Shown here piece after piece: positions 6,647 to 11,774 of a stretch of 12,274 bases of DNA. The notes below the pieces were generated by a model that worked only from the letters and a program-made list of their open reading frames with translations, was not told the origin of the DNA and ran no database searches. Position 1 is the stretch's first letter. Every line of letters begins with the position of its first letter. The DNA is from Anaerolineae bacterium (lineage in GTDB: Bacteria > Chloroflexota > Anaerolineae > B4-G1 > SLSP01), in the NCBI GenBank assembly GCA_016934645.1, contig JAFGSL010000721.1, positions 1-12,274 on the forward strand. Direction: 5' to 3'. The position numbers and the translations under genes were made by a program.

Positions 6647-7909
6647 TCAGGGAATCTGCTGTCGGATTGCGTCGTTAATGGCATCCAGGGGCACGGCCTC
6701 TTGCGTACCGAGTGCGAGGTTGCGCAGCATGACTACTCCTTGCGCTATTTCGTCCCCGCCAATGATGAGGGTGAGGCGCGCGTCACGCTTGTCGGCCTGG
6801 CGCAGTTGCGACCGCAGGCTGCCGCCCATCGCGATCTGTGCACCGATGCCGGCTTGGTGGAGCCGTGTTAGCAGCCGGACGGCGTGCATCCGCGCCGCAT
6901 CGCCCAGGTAGACGATGAAGACTGGCGGTGATGGCGGAATGGGGACAGAGATGTTCTGCGCCTTCAGCAACAAGACGGTGCGTTCAATGCCTGCCGCGAA
7001 GCCAACGCCGGGTGTAGGTGGCCCGTCGAGTAGTTCGACCAACCCATCGTAGCGCCCCCCGCCGCAGATCGCGCTTTGCGCGCCGATGCCTTCGCCCCAT
7101 ACCTCAAAGACGGTCTTGGTGTAGTAATCCAGACCGCGTACCAGACGGTGGTTGAGGGTATAGGGCTTGTCCAGATCATCCAGATATGTGCGTAGGTCGG
7201 CAAAGTGCGTGGCGCAGTCGTCGCAGACATGGTCGATCATCTTAGGAGCGCCTGCGATCACCGGTTGGCATTGCTCGCGCTTGCAATCCAGCACGCGTAG
7301 CGGGTTCTTTTCGATGCGCAGTTTACAATCGTCGCAGATCTGGCTGTAGTGCGCGTTGTAGTATTCGCGCAGGTGTTCGACATACCCAGGACGGCATACG
7401 GGGCAGCCGGTGGTATTCAACTGGAACGAGAGATCGGTGAATTGCAGTCTGGCGTAAATATCCCAGGCGATCAGCATAATTTCCAGATCGGCCAGAGGAT
7501 TTTGTTCGCCGATGATTTCGGCGTTGAACTGGTACAATTGACGATACCGCCCGGCTTGTGGACGTTCGTAGCGGAAGACCGGCCCGGTGCTGTATAGCTT
7601 GACTGGTTTGGAGAGTACGTGCATCCCGTTTTCGATGTAGGCGCGCATCACGCCCGCGGTGAATTCGGGGCGCAGGGTAATGTCATTGTCGCCTTTGTCT
7701 TTGAAAGAGTACATCTCTTTGTCGACAATGTCCGTTCCTGCGCCGACGCCGCGCGCGAAAACCTCGGTCGTCTCGAAGATCGGAATGTCGATACGCGCAA
7801 AGCCATAGTCACGGGCAACGCTTGCCACACATGCCAGGATATGTTCCCAATAGGGTTGCTCCTCTGGGAGAATATCCTGCGTGCCGGTCGGCCGGGTGAA
7901 TTTTGCCAT
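6647..7909 (-). CDS. hisS: Histidyl-tRNA synthetase
   Basis: This class II synthetase charges tRNA-His with histidine. With the ATG at 7909 it has 420 residues. Class II motif 2 is FRYERPQAGRYRQ (112-124), the histidine-specific HisA block is LVRGLDYYTKT (256-266) and motif 3 is GVGFAAGIER (301-310); the C-terminal anticodon-binding domain follows from about 328. The insertion domain carries paired cysteines (C169/C172, C192/C195, C209/C214, C229/C232) suitable for a metal site, as in many HisRS of this branch. An upstream in-frame ATG at 7930 is possible, but GAGGT lies just five bases before 7909 and the conserved MAKFTRPTGTQD start begins there. It is the first gene of the minus-strand cluster, about 37 bases downstream of a near-consensus promoter. 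Confidence 0.97.
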   Translation of the reverse strand: MAKFTRPTGTQDILPEEQPYWEHILACVASVARDYGFARIDIPIFETTEVFARGVGAGTDIVDKEMYSFKDKGDNDITLRPEFTAGVMRAYIENGMHVLSKPVKLYSTGPVFRYERPQAGRYRQLYQFNAEIIGEQNPLADLEIMLIAWDIYARLQFTDLSFQLNTTGCPVCRPGYVEHLREYYNAHYSQICDDCKLRIEKNPLRVLDCKREQCQPVIAGAPKMIDHVCDDCATHFADLRTYLDDLDKPYTLNHRLVRGLDYYTKTVFEVWGEGIGAQSAICGGGRYDGLVELLDGPPTPGVGFAAGIERTVLLLKAQNISVPIPPSPPVFIVYLGDAARMHAVRLLTRLHQAGIGAQIAMGGSLRSQLRQADKRDARLTLIIGGDEIAQGVVMLRNLALGTQEAVPLDAINDAIRQQIP

Positions 7910-7945
7910 CGTTGACCTCACTTGATACAAGAATGTTCAGGAGGA

Positions 7946-7973
7946 ATTATAGGCCAGATGATGTAGATGGCAA
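7946..7973 (-). promoter_or_regulatory. Sigma-70-type promoter for hisS and the genes behind it
   Basis: On the minus strand, TTGCCA (7973-7968; five of six against TTGACA) is followed by a 16-base spacer and TATAAT (7951-7946). The predicted start of transcription is near 7939, giving a short leader of about 30 bases with the GAGGT ribosome binding site. No T-box-like leader is visible. Confidence 0.7.
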
Positions 7974-7982
7974 GTTCTGATG

Positions 7983-8034
7983 CGTGACGCGTGATGCATT
8001 ACTTTACTTCACGAATTACGCATCACGCATCACG
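7983..8034. repeat. Inverted repeat CGTGAYGCGTGATGC between the divergent promoters
   Basis: CGTGACGCGTGATGC at 7983-7997 faces GCATCACGCATCACG at 8020-8034, with one mismatch in 15 and a 22-base loop. It is followed directly by three 7-base units GTTTTAC/GTTTTGC/GTTTTAC (8034-8054). It could be a mobile palindrome, a terminator-like separator or an operator; there is no evidence for binding. Confidence 0.65.
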
Positions 8035-8035
8035 T

Positions 8036-8064
8036 TTTACGTTTTGCGTTTTACGAAGTATAAT
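8036..8064 (+). promoter_or_regulatory. Sigma-70-type promoter for the DRTGG/CBS-ATPase/PHP operon
   Basis: TTTACG (8036-8041; four of six against TTGACA), a 17-base spacer and a perfect TATAAT (8059-8064) lie about 58 bases before the first ATG. The -35 box falls within the GTTTTAC tandem repeat. Confidence 0.6.
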
Positions 8065-8122
8065 CCGCGTTGGCAAATGATGGAATACATAGCCCTATGA
8101 TAGATAAAGGAATGGAGAGTTT

Positions 8123-8488
8123 ATGAACCTGAAAGAAATCATCGACGTCATCGATGGGGAATTGTTGGTTGATGCGCCTGTCAACATCGATATTCACAGT
8201 GCGTGTTGCTCGGATTTGATGAGCGATGTGCTCATGTTCGTCAAACCCAATATGCTGCTGGTGACGGGGTTGACGAACCCGCAAGCCGCGCGTACAGCGG
8301 ACATGGCTGAAGCGCCGATCATCGTATTTGTGCGCGGCAAGCATCCTTCGCCGGAGACGCTGGCGCTCGCCGAGGATTTAAGGATCGCGGTAGTTTTGTC
8401 GGCCTATACAATGTTCGAAACCTCCGGTCTGCTTTATGAGGCCGGTTTGCGTGGACTCGGTAAACTGCCAATCGTTTATCAACGATGA
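8123..8488 (+). CDS. DRTGG-domain-type regulatory protein (first copy)
   Basis: The 121-residue soluble protein resembles the small DRTGG-fold proteins that accompany GHKL ATPase and PHP genes in anaerobes. The signature region is HSACCSDLMSDVLMFVKPNM (25-44), then LLVTGLTNPQAARTADMAEA and APIIVFVRGKHPSPE, with a last conserved block YTMFETSGLLYEAGLRGLG (95-113). The DRTGG fold is found between CBS and catalytic domains in some phosphotransacetylases and pyrophosphatases and may bind a nucleotide ligand. GGAG five bases before the ATG supports the start. The stop overlaps the start of the next gene by four bases (ATGA), which points to translational coupling and equimolar production. It is paralogous in layout to the protein at 9516-9848. 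The exact ligand and activity are unknown. Confidence 0.82.
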   Translation: MNLKEIIDVIDGELLVDAPVNIDIHSACCSDLMSDVLMFVKPNMLLVTGLTNPQAARTADMAEAPIIVFVRGKHPSPETLALAEDLRIAVVLSAYTMFETSGLLYEAGLRGLGKLPIVYQR

Positions 8489-9462
8489 AAAATCGTTTCA
8501 CGCTTCTCAGTCTCCTGGGAGGAGACGGCGGCCTCGGCAAAGTTCACGAGCTTATCCGGGAGATACGGGTCTCACGGGTGATGACGACTGGGTTGTTTAA
8601 GGTCGCACCGGACACCCTGATGAGTGAGTTGAAAGAACTGATGCGCGAGCAGCACATTTCGGGCATGCCCGTGGTCGAAGACGGCGCGTTGGCTGGTGTT
8701 GTGAGTATCGAGGACTTGATTCGCGCATTGGCAGAAGGTAAGCTTGAAAGCCCGGTGCGGGATTTCATGACCAGCGGCGATTTGATCGTCGCACGCGCTA
8801 ACGAGCCGGTGATGGAAGCCGTGCGCCGCTTCGAAGCCACGAAGATCGGTCGGATGCCGGTGCTTGATACCCAAGATCGATTGGTCGGCATCATCACCCG
8901 AGGCGACATTATCGAAGCGCTGTTGAGCGCCCTCCAAGAGGTCTATAGCGAGGCTGAGCGCATTCATGACCACCCTGAGTATTTCTTCGAGGCGTTAGAA
9001 TCTGACTCGACGAGCCTGGTTTTGCGTTATCAGGTGAAACATCGCGATTTTGCGCGTGGTGGCGACGCCTCTGCCAAGATCAAGCAGGCGCTTTTGCGAA
9101 TCGGCGCTTCGCCTATCCTGGCGCGACGGGTCGCTATCGCTACCTACGAAGCCGAAATTAACCTCATCATCCATACCGACAATGGCGGGACCATCACCGC
9201 CGACATCAAACCTTACGAGATTAGTGTCCTGGCCGAAGATCACGGTCCTGGTATGCCGGACGTGGAGTTGGCGCGCCAGCCGGGGTATTCGACCGCGACG
9301 GCAGAGGTGCGTGAAATGGGGTTCGGCGCCGGGATGGGGCTGGTCAATATCGAACGCTGCACTGACGACATGAGTATCTGGTCGGCGGTGGGGATCGGCA
9401 CCCGCCTGCAGATGATTTTCAGGGTTTCGTGTGAAGAAACGAAGCGCTGCGATTCCGCATAA
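8485..9462 (+). CDS. CBS-domain pair fused to a GHKL (anti-sigma-kinase-like) ATPase
   Basis: The 325-residue cytosolic protein has two parts. Residues about 30-82 and 92-147 are a CBS pair (VMTTGLFKVAPDTLMSELKE with GMPVVEDGALAGVVSIEDLI; FMTSGDLIVARANEPVMEAV with RMPVLDTQDRLVGIITRGDI), which usually binds adenine nucleotides. Residues about 172-314 form an RsbW/SpoIIAB-like HATPase: N-box YEAEINLIIHT (221-231, with E222 and N226), G1 box EDHGPGMPD (251-259), and the G2/ATP-lid segment MGFGAGMGLVNI (278-289). The ATP-binding residues are intact, so a protein serine kinase or ATP-dependent switch is expected, tuned by energy charge. Family members lie next to DRTGG, PHP and hydrogenase genes in Clostridia. 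No H-box or receiver domain is present, so it is not a histidine kinase. The start overlaps the upstream stop (ATGA). Confidence 0.9.
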   Translation: MKNRFTLLSLLGGDGGLGKVHELIREIRVSRVMTTGLFKVAPDTLMSELKELMREQHISGMPVVEDGALAGVVSIEDLIRALAEGKLESPVRDFMTSGDLIVARANEPVMEAVRRFEATKIGRMPVLDTQDRLVGIITRGDIIEALLSALQEVYSEAERIHDHPEYFFEALESDSTSLVLRYQVKHRDFARGGDASAKIKQALLRIGASPILARRVAIATYEAEINLIIHTDNGGTITADIKPYEISVLAEDHGPGMPDVELARQPGYSTATAEVREMGFGAGMGLVNIERCTDDMSIWSAVGIGTRLQMIFRVSCEETKRCDSA

Positions 9463-9515
9463 GTTTTTGTAGGGCAGGTTGCCTTACACCCCACTACCTT
9501 CAAGGGGAGCAAAAT

Positions 9516-9848
9516 ATGCAGATCAATGAGATTGTAGACAAGTTGGGATTGACTGTCCTGGTCGGTGCAGACGACCTGAAAACCGACGTGACCGGTGGCT
9601 ACGTAGCGGACTTGTTGAGCTGTGTGATTGCCGGTGCGAAGCCCCACGATCTATGGGTGACGCTGCAAACTCACGTCAACATCGTTGCCGTGGCCTCGCT
9701 CAAGGAAGTCGCGGGTATTGTTGTGGCTGAGGACGCGGTTGTTCCCGCCGCAACGCTGGAAAAAGCTGAGCAGCAAGGCATGGTCATGCTTTCTAGCCCG
9801 CAGCCCGTCTACGAAACGGTCAAGCAACTGGTCGCGCTCGGTCTCTAG
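9516..9848 (+). CDS. DRTGG-domain-type regulatory protein (second copy)
   Basis: The 110-residue soluble protein carries the signature VTGGYVADLLSCVIAGAKPH (25-44), followed by DLWVTLQTHVNIVAVASLKE and VAGIVVAEDAVVP, and ends in a helix (YETVKQLVALGL). VTGGYVADLLS aligns with HSACCSDLMSD of the protein at 8123-8488, so the two probably arose by duplication and may form a heteromer. This copy keeps the canonical TGG of the domain name and the first copy lacks it. The 53-base gap upstream holds GGGGAG at a good distance from the ATG and a small GGCA/TGCC palindrome at 9473-9483. Genes of this type are sometimes labelled HPr serine kinase-like, but no kinase (P-loop) domain is present here, so that name should not be used. 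Confidence 0.85.
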   Translation: MQINEIVDKLGLTVLVGADDLKTDVTGGYVADLLSCVIAGAKPHDLWVTLQTHVNIVAVASLKEVAGIVVAEDAVVPAATLEKAEQQGMVMLSSPQPVYETVKQLVALGL

Positions 9849-9866
9849 CCATCAGAAACGACCGGA

Positions 9867-9912
9867 ACCCTTGTGAAGGTGGGCGAACTTGTTCGCCCAC
9901 CTTCACAAGGGT
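9867..9912. repeat. Perfect 22-bp palindrome with a two-base loop between DRTGG and PHP genes
   Basis: Positions 9867-9888 are exactly complementary to 9891-9912 with loop TT (9889-9890). Flanking CAGAAAC (9853-9859) and GTTTCTG (9922-9928) add a second outer stem that ends at the GGAG of the PHP gene. No T-tract follows, so it is not a typical terminator. Confidence 0.85.
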
Positions 9913-9937
9913 GAACACCGGGTTTCTGGAGCAGGAT

Positions 9938-10717
9938 ATGACGATGCGCGAGTTTTCGCGGCGCGAATCTTCACGGCGCGAGTATCACATCGATCTGCAC
10001 ATTCACACCGTGCTTTCGGCCTGTGCAGAAGTGGATATGATCCCTCCGCTGATCGTCGAAGAGGCGCTGCACAAGGGCTTGCACGTTATTGCCGTCACCG
10101 ATCACAATGCTACGGGCAATGTTGCGGCGGTGATCGACGCGGCTGCGGGGACAGAGTTGGTCGTTCTGCCAGGGATGGAGTTGCTTACCCAGGAAGAAGT
10201 GGACGTGCTGTGTGTCTTCGACACAACAGAGCAAGCGCAGGCATGGCAGGCACAGGTGGATGGTTGGCTGTTACCGTTGGACAACGATGCCGAACATTTC
10301 GGCCCGCAGTTTCTAGTCGATGCTGCCGGTGACTTTGTGGCGGAGGATACGCGGATGCGCAAAGCCCCAGCAAGGGTGAGCATCGAAGATGCGGCGCGCG
10401 CAGTCCACGCACTTGACGGTCTGGTGATACCCGCACACGTGGAGCGCGACGTCTACGGCTTGATGTACGTCCTGGGGTTCTGGCCCCCCGATCTGGAGGC
10501 CGACGCCGCTGAAGTCTCGCACAATCTGCGCCCCAGCCAGGCTTACACGCAGTATCCCTCGTTGCGCAATATCCCAGTTATCACCAACTCCGATGCGCAC
10601 TTTCTGGATTGGATCGGCAACACACGCACGGTGTTCCGGCTCAAAGAAGCACCCTCGGTCGCGTCATTACGGTCCGCGCTACGAGAGGGGGTGGGACAGG
10701 GATTTTATGTCCCGTGA
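9938..10717 (+). CDS. PHP-domain metal-dependent phosphoesterase
   Basis: The 259-residue protein has the whole PHP metal site: D19-x-H21-x-H23 (DLHIHT), D55-H56 (TDHN), E81 (GMEL), H167 (PAHVER) and D219-x-H221 (NSDAH). These residues bind a two- or three-metal cluster that hydrolyses phosphoesters; related stand-alone enzymes act on nucleoside bisphosphates or small phosphates, but the substrate here is unknown. In this operon the enzyme could remove the ligand or phosphate used by the CBS/ATPase and DRTGG proteins, which is inference. ATG 9938 is chosen over the GTG at 9911 because GGAG (9928-9931) is six bases upstream and 9911 lies inside the palindrome. Residues 4-15 (REFSR, RESSR, RE) come from a 15-base tandem repeat (9947-9978). 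It closes the operon, 27 bases from the convergent acyltransferase remnant. Confidence 0.92.
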   Translation: MTMREFSRRESSRREYHIDLHIHTVLSACAEVDMIPPLIVEEALHKGLHVIAVTDHNATGNVAAVIDAAAGTELVVLPGMELLTQEEVDVLCVFDTTEQAQAWQAQVDGWLLPLDNDAEHFGPQFLVDAAGDFVAEDTRMRKAPARVSIEDAARAVHALDGLVIPAHVERDVYGLMYVLGFWPPDLEADAAEVSHNLRPSQAYTQYPSLRNIPVITNSDAHFLDWIGNTRTVFRLKEAPSVASLRSALREGVGQGFYVP

Positions 10718-10744
10718 TTGCTGCCTTTCCTTTTCTCTCTGTTT

Positions 10745-11524
10745 TTATAGCACGCGACGCACTCCAGGAATCTGCCGGACCATTTTGCTTATCCCCCAAC
10801 TGAGGGCCAGTCCTCCGACAAAGGCAACGCCGAATTTGATCCAGGCAGGCCAGGAGACTGAGCGGAGTGCAAACTGAATCCATAGCACAACTGCGTAATG
10901 GATGAGATAGATGCTGAATGAGTTGGTGCTGAGACTGTCGAAGATGGGATGGCGTCTGCGCACGAATTTCCGGAAGGCTCCGAGCAATCCAAGCGAAGCG
11001 CCGGCGCAGCTCGTCGCCCAGGTGACCCCAAGCGTTACCTGAGAGACAAACCTGGGTAACTGGATTGCACCGTTATCCAAAAAGACATAGGCAAAAAACG
11101 CGGGAATCCCCAAGGCAAACCAATATCCCCAATGCTTCGCCCACGCTACCTTCTGCCATTGTTGCCCGGTACCGAGGGCTGCCCCCAAGAGGAAGTATGC
11201 GAAGTACAAACCCAGCCGGATAGGTTCCACGTCGAATGGTCCAAGAGATGTTATCCACCAATAGGGAGAGCCAATCAAACGCAAAGGCACAAACGCAACA
11301 AGGGTCACCAGGAAAATAACGAGGTTTGTAGGCTGCCGGTGCAATTTTGCCAGTCCAGCCGGCGCGATCCGGTGAACGAGCGCGAGTATGCCGTTGAACA
11401 CAAGGAGGACCCACAGGAACCAAGGAGGACCAACCGGCCATCCATCGGATGTGAAGAATGTTGCTAGGTAGGGAAGGTATAGTGATGTCCCGTTCTTGAG
11501 ATTGAGCCTCGGCGGACGCGGCAT
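10745..11524 (-). CDS. N-terminally truncated acyltransferase-3 family membrane protein, probable pseudogene
   Basis: The 259-residue reading frame is the middle and C-terminal part of an acyltransferase-3 (OafA/OpgC-like) protein. It has about seven to eight hydrophobic helices. Recognisable stretches are GPPWFLWVLLVFNGILALV (32-50), LYFAYFLLGAALG (106-118) and the typical penultimate-helix block LSTNSFSIYLIHYAVVLW (198-215). Full members have about 350-400 residues and start with a helix holding an essential histidine in an R/D...H context; that part is missing. No Shine-Dalgarno precedes the ATG at 11524. A better start (ATG 11558, AAGGGA six bases upstream) opens another reading frame whose first about 24 residues look like a normal cytosolic leader. 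This suggests that an internal deletion removed the first helices and broke the frame. It is therefore probably inactive; such enzymes normally acylate surface glycans. Confidence 0.8.
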   Translation of the reverse strand: MPRPPRLNLKNGTSLYLPYLATFFTSDGWPVGPPWFLWVLLVFNGILALVHRIAPAGLAKLHRQPTNLVIFLVTLVAFVPLRLIGSPYWWITSLGPFDVEPIRLGLYFAYFLLGAALGTGQQWQKVAWAKHWGYWFALGIPAFFAYVFLDNGAIQLPRFVSQVTLGVTWATSCAGASLGLLGAFRKFVRRRHPIFDSLSTNSFSIYLIHYAVVLWIQFALRSVSWPAWIKFGVAFVGGLALSWGISKMVRQIPGVRRVL

Positions 11525-11598
11525 CCATCGGCGCTTTTTGGACGGACAAGTTGTGCATGGCTGTTCCCTTCACTCACTAGAGGCGGTGTCGTATGTAT

Positions 11599-11604
11599 AG
11601 TATA
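11599..11604 (-). promoter_or_regulatory. Possible -10 element upstream of the acyltransferase remnant
   Basis: TATACT on the minus strand lies about 40 bases before the ATG at 11558. No convincing -35 was found at a 16-18 base distance, so the call is weak. Confidence 0.3.
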
Positions 11605-11774
11605 ACCGAAAACGACCCCGCGCCCAGCGCGGGGTGCGCTTCACGACCTATGGGAGGCTGGCGGGGGAACGCCCGCTGTAGGCGGCGGTGCGGAAGGCGC
11701 GGCAGATACACGCCGTACCTGCGTCAGAGGTCGAAGCCAGGCCCTAGTCCTGAGCGCTGCCCTATACCAACTGT

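Noticed and set aside
7983..8034. CRISPR-like repeat unit
   Set aside because: There is one inverted pair only, with no regular spacers or further copies in the window.
7910..8122. T-box riboswitch upstream of hisS
   Set aside because: The predicted leader is only about 30 bases and contains no T-box core or large stem structures.
8123..9848. HPr kinase/phosphorylase annotation for the DRTGG proteins
   Set aside because: Both proteins are only 110-121 residues and lack the P-loop kinase domain; only the small DRTGG-like fold is supported.
9868..9911. Rho-independent terminator after the second DRTGG gene
   Set aside because: The hairpin is strong but followed by GTGAACACC on the plus strand and not by a T-tract; on the minus strand no T-run follows either.
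10692..10714. Hairpin GGGACA/TGTCCC at the end of the PHP gene as terminator
   Set aside because: The stem is only six base pairs, lies inside the coding end and is not followed directly by a T-run; the pyrimidine-rich stretch comes about 15 bases later.
11073..11573. 166-residue minus-strand frame as an independent protein
   Set aside because: Beyond about residue 30 it is the out-of-frame reading of the acyltransferase; only its first codons and ribosome binding site look genuine.
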